This document shows positions 11,901 through 22,330 of a stretch of 64,000 nt of DNA, one piece after another. A model generated the notes under the pieces. The model worked only from the letters and a program-made list of their open reading frames with translations, was not told the DNA's origin and did no database searches. Both the position numbers and the translations under genes were made by a program. The stretch covers positions 17,141,207 through 17,205,206 of the forward strand of contig OX457047.1 of assembly GCA_949752735.1 (NCBI GenBank). Reading direction: 5' to 3'. Origin of the DNA: Lumbricus terrestris. Its lineage: Eukaryota > Annelida > Clitellata > Crassiclitellata > Lumbricidae. How positions within the stretch are numbered: the stretch's first letter is position 1; every line of letters begins with the position of its first letter.

Positions 11901-14900
11901 GTAAATCGGTGGAGTTCGATGATGGATCCGTTGCGGAGAACATCGATGCCATCATCTGTTGCACCGGATATCTGTTTGAATTTCCATTCATCGACCACAA
12001 GGCGTTCGAAGTGAAGGACAGAGTGGTCAATCTGTACAAATACATTTTCCCACCAGACATCTTACCATCTACGATTGCTGTTATTGGTTGTATCCAGGCA
12101 TTAGGGGCAGTAATGCCAATATCTGAGATTCAGTGTCGATGGGTCGTCCGCGTCTTCAAGGTGAGTGTCCTCTTTGCCAAAGAGTTTCCAGATATGAGTG
12201 AGAGATTGCGATTTATAATGCAGAGGGACCCATAACCTGCATTAACGACACACGGACAAATGTTATGCATAATAGGCCTAGAGGTGTGACAAAATTGTTT
12301 CATAAGGCCCACTCTCGTGTGGATTGGTGGCATCAGCACCTTTCAAACCCTTCAGGAATGCTATGCCATTGCGAAGTCTCCGATGACGTCCTAGTCATCA
12401 GGGGCGGATCCTGGGGGCCAAAATGGCCATGGCCCCCCATTTAAAAATGCAATGGGACGTGGCTCCCCATTTGGTTTCGTCATCAACTTTTTTGGCGCCT
12501 GATTTGGTATCTTTTCACTGAAAAAGTGGACGGATGACTTTAAAAAAGGTCATCAACTCTTTTGGTGACTGATTTGATATCTTTTTCCTGAAAAATTTGA
12601 CGGATGACTAAAAACAGGGCATCAACTTTTTTGGCGACGAATAACACGAAAGGTTTCCCCTGTCCCACCAACAAGACCGAAAATTTTGGCCCCCCCTTCG
12701 AAACGTTCTGGATCCGCCACTGCTAGTTATATTACTCGTACTTCAAAATGTCTAGCTGGCACATGAAGCCTTTGTTATCTTCGTTAAGGTTAACACAGTG
12801 ACAGAGACACGATCAGTTTCGTTCATGGAGAGGCTTGACCTCGAGGTCCTTCATCAATGAATAGACGACATTCGTTCTGGCTACACTCCATTCCACTTGC
12901 CTCCTTATTCTATTTCTACGGAGATAATAATAGCGCCTTTGAAGAGGCGCTATATAAATTTTCGAAATGAATGAATGAATGAAGGAATATGAGCATGAGA
13001 AGCTGATGGCAATTATTACCATAATCCGACGCTTGAATATACTTATTCCTTTGGCTTTGTAAATTGACAACATGCATATAAAAATCCGCCAGGCGGACGC
13101 CTTCAACCTCTCGATTTCATTTAAGAAAGGCATTCATTTAATCATATAGAACACACTAAACTGACCTTGTGGGCTTAGATACAACTGTGCTTATGCTGCT
13201 ATGTATCTTTCTGGGACGTTCAAGTGGTTTCGAGGTTCTGGGCTCACCTAGAAAATTATTAGCTTCTATCCGCTGCATGGAATCGTTTTGCATGTGCTGG
13301 GAAAGTGGACACATTTCAGAAAATCACTGCTAGAAAAGCAAAGTTTTTAAGGCATGATAGCCGTTTTCTGCACTATTATTTATTTATTTATGTCTCCATT
13401 TTGAAGCGACCATTCAAGCTCGCCACTCAAAGGCGCTCCCAACTACAGCGCGGACACTACATCGGAGTTTCAAGCCGAAGAGCCCAAGCAATTGCCATTG
13501 GAGTACTTGCTCAAAGTCTCTACGCGGCGGTTTGAGGGTGAATTTCGAACCTGCAACCCTTCGGTCGCAAGGCTAAGAACATACCACCTATGGTGTTAAG
13601 GGCCTTCCATTATCTTGGTTTCAGTCGTACCTTTCTGAAAGAACCCAAATGATTATATCTGGTGACTCTCGAACCCAATGGGTTCATGTTAATCTGGGTG
13701 TTCCTCGAGGTTCTGTTCTTGGGCCTCTCCTATTTATTCTTTACACAGCTGACATTTCTTCTCTTTTTCCGATCTGTAGTGCTGCTGGCCATCTCTTTGC
13801 TGACGATGTCCAGGCATTTGTCCATGGTCCCCCCTCTTCCCAGCTGCTTCTAGTTGGGCTTATTGAATCTCTCACTAATCATCTCCACTCATGGATGTCT
13901 TCTAATCGCCTTTCTCTTAATACTTCAAAGACTCAATTTATCTGGTTAGGTACTCCTCAGCAGCTCCATAAGCTTGATCTAATTCTTCTCTCTGCAAAAT
14001 TCCCATTGTTTTCCTTCTCTTCAAGTGTGCGGGATCTGGGTGTAGTACTTGATAGCTTACTTACCTACTACTTGATAGCTTACTTACCTTTACTGAGCAT
14101 ATTTCCAATCTGACACGCTCATCATATTTTCACTTAAGACGCCTCAGAGTCATTCGTCGCTCTGTCTCCTCCTCCATCTTCACTACCTTAGTTCATGCTT
14201 TCATATGTTCTCGTATTGACTATTGCAATTCTCTTCTGATTGGTCTTCCTAAAGTTCGTCTTTCACCGATTCAGTCAGTTCTCAACTCAGCTGCTAGATT
14301 AATTGCCCGCCTTCCCAAGTACTCTCACATCTCTACCTTTATGTTTGATGAACTTCATTGGCTTCCTCTACGTGCTCGCACACAGTTCAAGATCCTCACT
14401 CTGATCCTAAAGTCTCAACGGGGTCTTGCCCCAAAATATCTGACTAAAACCTTACTTCGTCCTCACTCAGCTTCCTCCCACCGTCCACTTCGCTCATCCA
14501 ACAGACTTGACCTATTGGTTCCCCGGTCTAGAACTGCTATGGCTCAGTCTCGATCTTTTGTCTCAATTGGTCCTTCTCTCTGGAATTCTCTGTCTCCTTC
14601 TGTTCGCTCAACTCTTCTGTCTGTCAGTCTCTCCTCTGCTCTGTCTCTTCTCAAAACCTGCTTCTTCTCGCGGGGCCTTGCGCACTGGGAGCGCCTCTGA
14701 ACGGTTTACCCTACTAGAGGCGCTTTATAAATGCTTAAATACAATACAATACAATACAATACCAAGTAGCCTACACCACTGCGCCCCACTTTTGTGGCAT
14801 AGGCCCTATGCGATAATAAGATATAACACTCAATACCCAGAAACAAAAATATCAACTTTGTTACACGGTTAATAGGTCTAGGAACGAATTTGTGAAGTTT

Positions 14901-17900
14901 AGACGAGAACTTTCGTTTGGCAAGATTGCCACGTCATTCTAAACTGATAGATGTTTTCAGCACCTGATAGCGGCAGATGGTAGAATACAAGATCCTCTAC
15001 AGGATAAGTGCTTTATAATATTATTGTATGCCAAAATCAAGATGCCCTGGCAGAGTTTACAAAACAGGAAGGCTATAACGGCATTCTTGGCAAACCAAGT
15101 GTAAATTTATGCTATTAGACCTGTAAGCTTATATATATATTCAGGAAGCCTTGAGTTACTATTTATTCTATATGCAGGGAGATTTTCGTTTACCATCGCC
15201 TCAAATCATGTGGTCGGATATTCGGAAGAAAAGGGAGAAACTTGTTAAGCGCTACGTGAAGTCGACTCGATACACGATTCAGGTCGCCACCCAGTCTTTC
15301 ATGGACGAAATCGCAGAACTGTGTGGCTGTAGGCCTTATTTGTGTAAGTATATTGCAGCATTGGATGTAAGACTGTCAATAAGCTGCATTTTCATCGTTG
15401 GCGCCGTAGGCAACTAGGTCTATAGGCTTACTGTCACAGTAGAAGAAGATTATTGGTTGGATGAAAGTACATAGTCAGGGATCCGAAAACCAAGAAATTG
15501 GACAGAAGGAAATATTGTCGAAAATAAGGTAACTAACATAAATGAGACAACATTAAACTGACTCACCAACTTCAGGAACTGATCCATGCCGAAACCCAGG
15601 ATCGGCATCTCAAAAGAAGCGCCGCAAGTAAAAAAATACGAATTTCTGACAAGCGTCTCCTTGTTCCCCACGGCCCTGTCCTCGACTCTTTTTGTATGTC
15701 ATCCATGATCCAACTACCATTATTCTATGAATTTTGAAGCTCTCAATCTTATAATCCACGAATTCATGGCAGACACGACTTGGCTGACAGGTATACCGCA
15801 ATATTTATTTATTTATTTCTCGCATTTGCTATAACACCCCTTCAAGCTCTTTACTCCGAGGCGGTCCTGACTACAGCGCGGACACTGTATCGAAATTTCA
15901 CACCGAAGCGCACGAGCAATTGCAAGTACTTGCTTAAAGGTCCCTACGCGGCGGCCCGAGGTCGATTCGAGCCTGCAACCATCCGGCTCTGTCGCCACTA
16001 CACCACCGCAAGGCATTTAGTCCAATATTGGTCAACATCCAAAATGTTCCACATACATAATAATTATGTACATGGTGGGCGGTGGCTCAATAAAAAAATG
16101 TCCCACCGGATAAAATGCAATATCTTTGCGACCGATTGTAATATTTGTGCAAAAATGTTCCAATTTGCAGGGGACTGGATGTCCAACAATCCCTGAAAGT
16201 TTCAATTGAAAATGTTCTTGTTTGCAAAAGTTACAACTGTTTAAACTTTCAATTTCGTTTTTTTCAAATTTCCGCGGAAAAATGAACGTTTCTTGTAGAT
16301 TTCCATGTCAAATAATATCACTTTTCACTAGTACCTCAGAATTCCGTTTTAAAGTTTATTGTAAAGCATGATGGGAATGGACACTCCCTGCTTTAAAACG
16401 AGCTGGAATTCTGTTTTGGAAGCTCAGTATGGCCTTGTTGATCGATTCCTGCGGCAACTGATCCCACATTGGCAGCAAGACGTTCCTCAGGTATTGCCAG
16501 TGTTCTCCAACTTGGGATGAAATGTCTAGCAGGATTGGTTGAGGAAGAATTGCATATTTGCTAGTGGGACTTTTTTTATTGAGCCACTCTGTATATGTAC
16601 TATGGACTGCGGGTGAATGACTTTGCTACCCGACCCGTACCCGTGACGTAGGATCGCTACCCGCACCCTACCCAACCCGTACTCAAAATTAATACCCGAC
16701 CCGATCCGTACCCGCGGGTATACCCGTACCCGTTTCGTACCCATAGGTGCAATCACGTCCCAAAAGTTGGGGGACCAAATGAATCACGTCCTAAAAGTTG
16801 GGGGACCATAATAATAAAGTTAGGGGACCACTCAAAAGTTGGGGGGACGCGTCCCGTGGGTCCCATAGGGTGGTTGCGCCTATGATCGTACCCGCAACGT
16901 CATTTGCACGCTTTATCGTGTACCAGAAAATACCTTTAAGACCAATAGGTTTACAACTCAGCATGCAGTACAATGGTAGTAATTATAATAAGTAGGCTGA
17001 TGATGGTGTTGGTGGTAGCAGTAGCTGTTGTAGTAAGTTGTAGTATAGTGACAATAGTTAATAGCCTTAATAGCTGTTCCGCCCCTCTGATCCTATGGTA
17101 ACTCGACCCGGACCACCACGGACTAGTCTCACGGACAACCCTTCTAACTCAACGCATTTGATCGTGATCCTATGGTAACTTGACACGGACCACCACGGAC
17201 TACTCTCACGGACAACCCTTCTAACTCAACGCAGCGCACGTGAACAAGCTGGTGCCCCGCGCTTGGCTTTCGAGTGGCGCTTTAGAAATTTCGAGTTTAC
17301 GATTACGATAGTAGTAGTAGTGTGGTGGTGATGGTGGTCGGAGTAGTAGACCTAGTCATAGTAAGTACCAGCCAATCTGGGTTTAGATCTGGTTTGGCAG
17401 TAAACAACAGCTCCTTAAACTTAATTTCCCACTCTTGTCCTCACTCCCCAAAAACTGTCCTGTTATCTCTCCTCTCTGATATCTACTCGGCCATTGATAA
17501 GTCACACTTAACACTCCTGGCGCTTTTTGATGTTTCCTCTGCCTTTGATATGGTTGACCATGAGATCCTGCTACAGCGTCTTCAACTTTCTTGTGGCCTC
17601 TCTGGACCCCTCTTAACTGGTTCAAATCTTACCTTTCAGATCGTTCTCAGATGGTCGTCCTTGGTGATTCCAGAACGACCTGGGCTAAAGTTAGCTTTGG
17701 AGTTCCACAGGGTTCAGTCCTTGGCCCAATCTTCTTTCTACTTTATACTGCTTGCCTTCCTTCTTTATTATTTTGCTAAACACTTGGCCACTGGCCACCT
17801 GTATGCTGACGATGTCCAGACCTTTGTACAATGGACCTCCTGCTAATCAGGTTGCTCTTGTGGGACTGATCGACTCCTTGTCACATGATCTCCACTCTTG

Positions 17901-18961
17901 GATGTCGGCCAACCGACTTTGCCTTAATCCCACCTAGATGCAACTGATCTGGTTTGGTACTAAACAACAGCTCCTTAAACTTAACTTCCCACTCTTGTCC
18001 TCATTGTACCCTGACTTTACGGTTTCATCTAGTGTCCGTGATTTGAGCGTCACTCTTGATAGCACCCTTTCGTTCTCTGATCACCTCTCACAATTGACAC
18101 ACGCTCATGTTATTATCACCTGAGGGATCTGAGAGCCATCAGAAGATCTGTTTTCTCTTCTGTATTTAAAACCATTGTTTATGCTTTAATTTACTGTCGA
18201 ATTGACTACTGCAACTCACTATTTGCTTGGCTTCCCAAAGTTCGCTTATCCTCTCTTCAGTCACTTATGAACTCAGCAGCCAGACTCATTGCTCGTCTAC
18301 CTCACTACTCCCACATTTCTACCTACATGGGTGTTCTTCAGGGGCTTCCTGTTGCCTCTCGTATCCAATTCAAGGTTTCAAAAACTCAAACTGGACAAGC
18401 TCCTAAATACCTTTGTGAGTTGATGCATAAACCCCTCTCTGCAGTCTCTTCCCGCCCTCTGTGGGGCAGAGCGAAACGGAGAGTGAGAGGAGAGGAGCAA
18501 AGATTGAGGAGAAAAGTGAGAAGAGATGGAGATAGAAAGTGATATGAGAAGAGAGAGTGGGAAGAGAAAGGAGAGACGAGGAAGATTGAAAGTGAGAGGG
18601 GCATGGAGATGGAGAGGGCAAGGGAATGGTAGACTGAGATGAAGAGGCAGATGAGGAGGCTGAGGTAAACACAAACAGAGAGGCAAAAGCAGAGACAGAC
18701 TTTATGTCGGCGCGGGTAAAACCGGGTATACCCGTAACCGTGATGACCCTACCCGTATCCGACCCGACCCGTGAAAAGCGTACCCGCCCTGTACCCGATC
18801 GTACCCGCTCTGTACCCGATCGTACCCGACCCGTACCCGACCCGTACCCGACCCTACCCGACCCACGGGTACAAGTACCCCGCGGGTACGGGTACCCCGC
18901 GGGTACGGGTACCCCGCGGGTACGGGTATACCCGCAGACCCCCTAATATGTGCATGTACAG

Positions 18962-18998
<37 letters not shown>

Positions 18999-19015
18999 AG
19001 GGAGAGAGAGGGAGG

Positions 19016-19083
<68 letters not shown>

Positions 19084-20726
19084 GAGCGAGAGAGAGAGAG
19101 AGCGAGAGAGAGAGAGAGACTATTTGGGATTGGAGATAGCTTTCCTTTACAAAAGACTTTCAGACCAAGTTCCATAGAAGCAAAACTGTCGATTTCGTAT
19201 TTAAACTGAATATAGATGCCCTTGGAAACTACTGCTAGGCTATTTATTGCATTGGTGTGTCAGAAGCGCTGGGAAAAGATGCATTTTAGTGATGATTATA
19301 CTATCAGGTCGTCATTCTGTTACAATTGGTCAAAGATAATTAATCCGTTGTTTAAAAATGTCAACGTTGACTTAATAGTGTGCTTAGACGTAGTGTAACA
19401 GTCACCAAGGCTTGACCGAAAAAGTGCCAGGATCAGCAGGTTTTCCTTTTGATGAATTAGTCAGATTGACACAAAAAGATGCAAATAAATCGGCAATGCA
19501 TACTGTGTGCCGTGATAGACAAATCTGCGTTGGTCAAACACACGTTCAGAGAACAACAGCTACCTAGTGATGCAATGTAGGGTAGGGTGGGGCATAACGC
19601 CTAGTGTGGGGAAGACGCCCCCGCTGAATATCTTTGCAATTGGAGACTTTTTTGGGAATTTGATAACTGCCCATGACAGTAGACGCCATTGCGAATTATA
19701 GGAAGTTGAAACCTGACCAATTTCTTATTTCGGTGGAAGACAGAAAATAAAAGTTTGTTTTTCGTGTCTGTTTTCTAATTCTCACATGCAATTCATTCAG
19801 CTGTAGCTGATTTCATGTTTAAGGGATCGGTATGAGCCTTATGTCATTATTTAGCTAAATAAGTGCACAACATAAATATAACTTAAAACTATCGCTTCAG
19901 TTTAACAACTAACCGTCAAAATCAACAATAACAGACCGCTGTGGACGGGGCAAAAGGCCTTAGACACTGCGGGGGCAAAGCGCCGCCAGAGGCGTTTTAC
20001 CCCATTTCATACGTAAACGCCAATTTCGTCAATAATTTTTGTTATTTTCATAAAAAATTTTATGTTACAAGATATAAGACTTAGACTCATGCCCCATGCA
20101 TGGGGCAAGAAGTCCTTGCACACAAGTTTAATAAAAAATTAAGTTTTTACAAACTTGGGCTAACTCTAAGTAAAATCAACATTTCTTCTGAATAATGCAT
20201 ATACAGCAGGTATACTCGTCACCAATTTTGGTTGACTTCAGATTGCGCTACTTTACAGTGGGTGATGTCAAACGTTAAAGGGGGCGTTTTGCCCCACCCT
20301 AACATACCGTACATGACCTGAATTGAGTAACATGGACTTTGGAGGATGTCCGAAAAGAAGATAAACGGCAGAAAGTGTCACTGTTTATAAATTTACAATC
20401 TATACATAGAAAACTATATTTGACTTCAATCCTTGGCTATACTTGTGCGCCGGTGACATCTTTTGATTGTAGATCGCCTGTTTTTAACGGATCCGAAACT
20501 GGCGTATGCGATACTGTTTGGCCCTTGTGCGCCAACCCACTACCGAGTCATGGGTCACGGGGCTTGGCCTGGGGCCAGGGATGCCATCCTGACGATTATG
20601 GATCGCGTTGCTGTACCACTACGGACAAGGAAAACTCCAAAGAGCGACCAATCATCCGTTATGAGAGATATTTTTTTCGTCGTATTGGCCATTGTCGTAG
20701 CCTATATTTTCCTCAGATGTATGTGA
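5338..20726 (+). CDS. FMO: FMO-A: flavin-containing monooxygenase, 4 coding exons
   Basis: Joined exons 5338-5958, 11606-12160, 15178-15343 and 20473-20726 give 1596 bases, a 531-residue protein, the usual FMO length. Seen: the FAD-binding G7-A-G-A-S-G12 motif near the N-terminus, the FMO signature FxGxxxHxxxY at residues 164-174, the NADPH-binding GIGNSG at 189-194, a C-C-T-G-Y motif in exon 2 matching the family's ATGY motif, and a hydrophobic C-terminal tail typical of ER anchoring. Known for the family: NADPH- and O2-dependent oxygenation of nitrogen- and sulfur-containing compounds at the ER membrane. The start is the ATG at 5338; an in-frame GTG at 5323 is not a credible eukaryotic start. 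Introns have phases 0, 0 and 1 and GT-AG ends. No frameshift or internal stop was seen. FMO-B is a close paralogue. The substrate is unknown. Confidence 0.93.
7656..8180 (+). CDS. gag-like retroelement ORF, N-terminal part
   Basis: The 174-residue frame has a Ser/Thr/Gln-rich, probably coiled-coil segment at about residues 20-100, with internal repeats around QSHAR and TQEAM / [13 protein letters not shown] stretch lies at residues 112-118. An overlapping frame at 8078-8299 continues the coding-like composition, so a frameshift near 8080 is likely. Further open stretches around 8400-8950 also look coding. No reverse transcriptase, integrase or tyrosine recombinase was found nearby. The zinc-knuckle frame downstream makes a retroelement Gag the best reading; the class (LTR or DIRS) cannot be decided. 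It lies inside FMO-A intron 1. Confidence 0.5.
   Translation: MEDSRAVTPAQPSRSPSSMEIVLESIQTNAKTTHEAIQSHARSTQEAMTSLQSSMQSHARETRDAITSVQLNVREEIREEISTVQSNGREALSEAMFSLERLEVSPVPQLAVDLNPGPRSTATTTADALKPTTRPSAWQKFWVIDPRTRHFHPILVFYDGVKVYLTRLRFSIGR
8727..8948 (+). pseudogene. continuation of the gag-like retroelement coding region
   Basis: An open frame of 73 residues rich in Arg, Gln and Thr lies between the N-terminal gag-like part and the inverted-repeat insertion at 9008. It spans the 20-bp perfect inverted repeat at 8753-8794. Assignment to the retroelement rests on position and composition only. Confidence 0.35.
8753..8794. repeat. perfect 20-bp inverted repeat with 2-base loop
   Basis: Arms 8753-8772 (CTTGGTTGATCCACGTGCGC) and 8775-8794 are exact reverse complements around a GA centre. 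It lies inside the gag-like coding stretch. Confidence 0.95.
9594..10330 (-). repeat. tRNA-derived SINE fragment split by an hAT-like MITE
   Basis: 9594-9623 matches the SINE segment CACTGCATCGGAGTTTCACG. The rest resumes at 10176 (CGAAGCGCACGAGCAATTGC) and runs through the degraded tRNA-like head to about 10330. The interruption coincides exactly with the MITE at 9624-10175. Both SINE ends are truncated or degraded. Confidence 0.7.
9624..10175. mobile_element. hAT-like non-autonomous element, 552 bp
   Basis: It begins CATGGGTG and ends ACGCCTATG, and is flanked by an exact 8-bp duplication CGAAGCGC (9616-9623 and 10176-10183). The duplicated bases are SINE sequence, so the insertion point is certain. 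It contains a 28-bp perfect palindrome at 10111-10138. 8-bp duplications are characteristic of hAT insertion. Confidence 0.85.
10457..10933 (+). pseudogene. gag-like zinc-knuckle ORF of the retroelement
   Basis: The 158-residue frame contains two degenerate CCHC-like knuckles: [10 protein letters not shown], then [15 protein letters not shown], where the second cysteine is replaced by Tyr. Paired knuckles followed by a basic, Gln-rich tail are typical of retroelement Gag nucleocapsid regions. The first residues (10457-10483) lie in the inverted repeat of the inserted element, so the true frame was joined to sequence upstream of 9008. Missing ligands suggest decay. An Arg/Ser-rich frame continues at 10967-11149. 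Confidence 0.5.
11606..12160 (+). CDS. FMO: FMO-A exon 2 (residues 208-392)
   Basis: Acceptor TTTTAG, donor AAG|GTGAGT, phase 0 at both ends. It starts [10 protein letters not shown], the conserved STRRG segment that follows the NADPH site in FMOs, and includes I-I-C-C-T-G-Y. It is 555 bases, the same as FMO-B exon 2. Confidence 0.92.
12399..12722. mobile_element. hAT-like MITE, 324 bp (CAGGGGCGGATCC type)
   Basis: Ends CAGGGGCGGATCCTGG and GGATCCGCCACTG form inverted termini. Flanks CTAGTCAT (12391-12398) and CTAGTTAT (12723-12730) are an 8-bp duplication with one mismatch. Internally it repeats a segment of the type TCATCAACTTTTTTGGCG, also found in the MITEs at 24683, 38849 and 43520. It lies in FMO-A intron 2. 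Confidence 0.88.
12930..13384. other. FMO-A intron 2 spacer with a LINE 3'-end scrap
   Basis: 12938-12990 has the GAGGCGCTATATAAAT motif and (GAAT)n tail seen at LINE 3' ends in this window. The rest has no recognisable coding region. Confidence 0.5.
13385..13600 (-). repeat. tRNA-derived SINE copy
   Basis: It shares AGGCGCTCCCAACTACAGCG, CGGACACTACATCGGAGTTT and the degraded B-box region (TTTCGAACCTGCAACC, reverse orientation) with the better copy at 55437-55653. The (TTTA)n tail is at the left, consistent with the minus strand. Confidence 0.75.
13600..14765 (+). pseudogene. CR1/L2-type LINE, reverse transcriptase C-terminal half (family A)
   Basis: The frame at 13649-14113 has [12 protein letters not shown] and the F-A-D-D catalytic box. 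After a frameshift near 14090, where a short duplication of a TAGCTTACTTACCT stretch is visible, the frame at 14341-14700 continues through the E/D-L-H-W-L-P motif to W-N-S-L and the C-terminus. The 3' end has GAGGCGCTTTATAAATGC followed by (ACAAT)n. Truncated at the 5' end and not functional. It lies in FMO-A intron 2. Confidence 0.88.
15178..15343 (+). CDS. FMO: FMO-A exon 3 (residues 393-448, last codon split)
   Basis: Acceptor TATGCAG, donor TTTGT|GTAAGT, leaving phase 1. It starts G-D-F-R-L-P-S-P, the family's conserved GD-LPS segment. It is 166 bases, as in FMO-B. Confidence 0.9.
15805..16016 (-). repeat. tRNA-derived SINE copy
   Basis: It contains TTCAAGCTCTTTACTCCGAG, GCGCGGACACTGTATCG and CCTACGCGGCG. 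A degraded B box (GATTCGAGCCTGC, reverse) is followed by CGCCACTACACCACCGC. The (ATTT)n tail is at its left end. It lies in FMO-A intron 3. Confidence 0.8.
16600..16741. repeat. degenerate (TACCCG/GACCCG) repeat
   Basis: Repeated ACCCGACCCGTACCCG-type units end in CCCGCGGGTATACCCG. A longer array of the same type is at 18704-18948. Such arrays can be subterminal repeats of hAT-like elements, but ends were not resolved here. Confidence 0.7.
16742..16884. mobile_element. hAT-like MITE, 143 bp
   Basis: It begins CATAGGTGCAATCACG and ends GGTTGCGCCTATG. Flanks TTCGTACC (16734-16741) and ATCGTACC (16885-16892) match at 7 of 8. Inside are three AAAGTTGGGGGACC-like units. It is inserted at the edge of the CCCGTA repeat. 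Confidence 0.82.
17071..17311 (+). repeat. dispersed SINE-like repeat (TAGCTGTTCCGCCCC family), copy 1
   Basis: It begins TAGCTGTTCCGCCCCTCTGA and ends with a TTTACGATTACGATAG tail. The segment with GATCCTATGGTAACT through CTTCTAACTCAACGCA is duplicated in tandem (about 76 bp apart). Other copies are at 28823-28997 (+) and 62756-62926 (-), without this duplication. The tail resembles LINE 3' ends in this window. Confidence 0.75.
17340..18470 (+). pseudogene. CR1/L2-type LINE, decayed reverse transcriptase
   Basis: Frames include [14 protein letters not shown] (RT block with catalytic Asp), [10 protein letters not shown] at 17591-17779, and YADD-like ending in D-D-V-Q. Then come W-M-S-A-N-R and an [10 protein letters not shown] segment at 18267-18542. 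Multiple frameshifts. It lies in FMO-A intron 3 and runs into a purine-rich tract (18463-18670). Confidence 0.85.
18704..18948. repeat. (TACCCG)n / (CGGGTA)n array with palindromic units
   Basis: Degenerate GTACCCGACCC units turn into repeats of GGGTACGGGTACCCCGC, each nearly self-complementary. The array ends GGGTATACCCGCAGACCCCC. Confidence 0.85.
18965..19119. repeat. (AG)n microsatellite
   Basis: About 155 bases of GA repeat with scattered GGGA and GCGA interruptions, in FMO-A intron 3. Confidence 0.97.
19585..20299. mobile_element. TA-flanked element with GGGTGGGGCAAAACGCCCC-type ends, 715 bp
   Basis: It starts GGGTGGGGCATAACGCC and ends GGGCGTTTTGCCCCACCC, inverted copies of each other, with TA on both sides (19583-19584 and 20300-20301). 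GGGGCAAAG and GCATGGGGCAAG motifs recur inside. No coding frame. A second element with the same type of ends is at 52448-53638. It lies in FMO-A intron 3. Confidence 0.82.
20473..20726 (+). CDS. FMO: FMO-A exon 4 (C-terminus, residues 448-531)
   Basis: The acceptor is TTGATTGTAG. The exon encodes [15 protein letters not shown], and a terminal hydrophobic stretch [12 protein letters not shown] before the stop, the expected membrane anchor. A possible AATAAA is at 21502. Confidence 0.92.
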
Positions 20727-20799
20727 GTCAAAAGCACACAGGTGAGGTCCAGTCAATCTAAAGGTGCAGACGCTATTATAAGCGAAGAGCACCACTCCA

Positions 20800-21290
20800 C
20801 ATTATTATTGCGCATCTAGCAGCTTGCTTCAGTTTCGTTTGACTGAGTAGAGACTATAGGCCTAGTTATTCCAGTAGAAGTTATTAAGCGTGCTTGAAGA
20901 GACATTATTCTTTAAATTCATATCTAAATATAATTTTTTACTTACGATAGGCCTAGGCTAAGTCGTTTTATTACATCACCTTATTGTGCTTCTGGCAGCT
21001 TGCTTCAGTTTCGTTTGAGTGAGTAGAGCCTATAGTTAGTACAGTAGAAGTTATTAAGCGTGCTTGAACAGACATTATTCTTTAAGTTCATATTTAAGTA
21101 TAATTATTGACTTACGATAGGCTAAGTCGTTTTATTACATCACATTATTATGCATCTAGCAGCTTGCTTCAGTTTCGTTTGAGTGAGTAGAGCCTATAGG
21201 CCTAGTTATTCCAGTAGAAGTTGTTAAGCGTGCTTGAACAGACATTATTCTTCAAATTCATATTTAAGTATAATTATTTGCTTACTATTA
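20800..21290. repeat. three tandem copies of a ~165-180 bp unit
   Basis: Copies start at 20800, 20980 and 21143, each with CAGCTTGCTTCAGTTTCGTT, TAAGCGTGCTTGAA, GACATTATTCTT and (first two) AAGTCGTTTTATTACATCAC. They lie 70 to 560 bases past the FMO-A stop, so they may be in its 3' UTR. Confidence 0.93.
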
Positions 21291-21750
21291 AATCGCAGAG
21301 ATTGTTAATGCGTTATTGTATTACCATACCGTAGACCACTAGACCTACAATTGCGGCTTCTCGTCACTCTGTTAGTTGTTAGGCTACATCGTGCATGCAT
21401 GCATTTCGAAAACGAAAATCTGTGGTTTACGTTTATCAGCCTAGGCTAACTAGGCCCGAGCAGAACGTGGGTGTAAATTATAAAAGAGACTGTAGAGTCT
21501 CAATAAACATCTAGGCTATCCTCAATTCCTCAACCCTAGTCTGTAAGAGTGCACATGTAGAATATGCTAATGCACTGTCCAACTGGACGATACTTTAATC
21601 TTACTACCAGTAAGTGACCAATAGATGAAGAAAAGGGGTCAAGAAAAACACCGCGAAGAGCTGGATTGTCGTTTGAATAAGGCCTGCGATGGTTTTCAGC
21701 AGAAGACGATTCTATGAGGCGGATCAGAGGTGTGGAGTAGGCTGAAGGAA

Positions 21751-21920
<170 letters not shown>

Positions 21921-21924
21921 GCTG

Positions 21925-22330
21925 TCATTTATAACGCGCCTAAACAAACAGAATCTTGCACGAAAGCGCGTAACAGGAATGTCTGCTCATAATAAATCTA
22001 ACAAATAAGTCTTCAGGTGTTTCTTGAAGAACGATAAAGACGATGATTTGCGAATAAAGTCCGGAAGCTTGTTCCATTCAGTTGGCCCGGTTAGTGCAAA
22101 TGCACGGTGTCCAAATTTCCGAGCTGAACGTCTGATTACAAAGTCCCCTTGAGATGAAGATCGTAGTCCTCGTCTGGATTGGAGAGATGAACATGGAGTT
22201 GCAACTTGCAAGTGAGGACACATAAGGAGATGATAAGTGCGGACTCGGTACATAAGAAGACAGATTTTAAAAGTTATACGTGGCTGAAAGGGAAGCCAGT
22301 GCAATTCACGAAGGGTGGGGCGATGATTAC
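21925..22330 (-). pseudogene. LINE 3' end (CR1/L2-type), minus strand
   Basis: The minus frame 22304-21987 begins M-H-W-L-P-F-Q-P-R-I-T-F-K and ends W-N-K-L-P-D-F then F-F-K-K-H-L-K-T-Y, the usual C-terminus of these LINE ORF2 proteins. It is followed by a GGCGCGTTATAAATGACAGC 3' end. Confidence 0.82.

Noticed and set aside
18950..19177. Arg/Glu-rich 75-codon frame and its Leu/Ser-rich antisense frame
   Set aside because: Product of the (AG)n tract.
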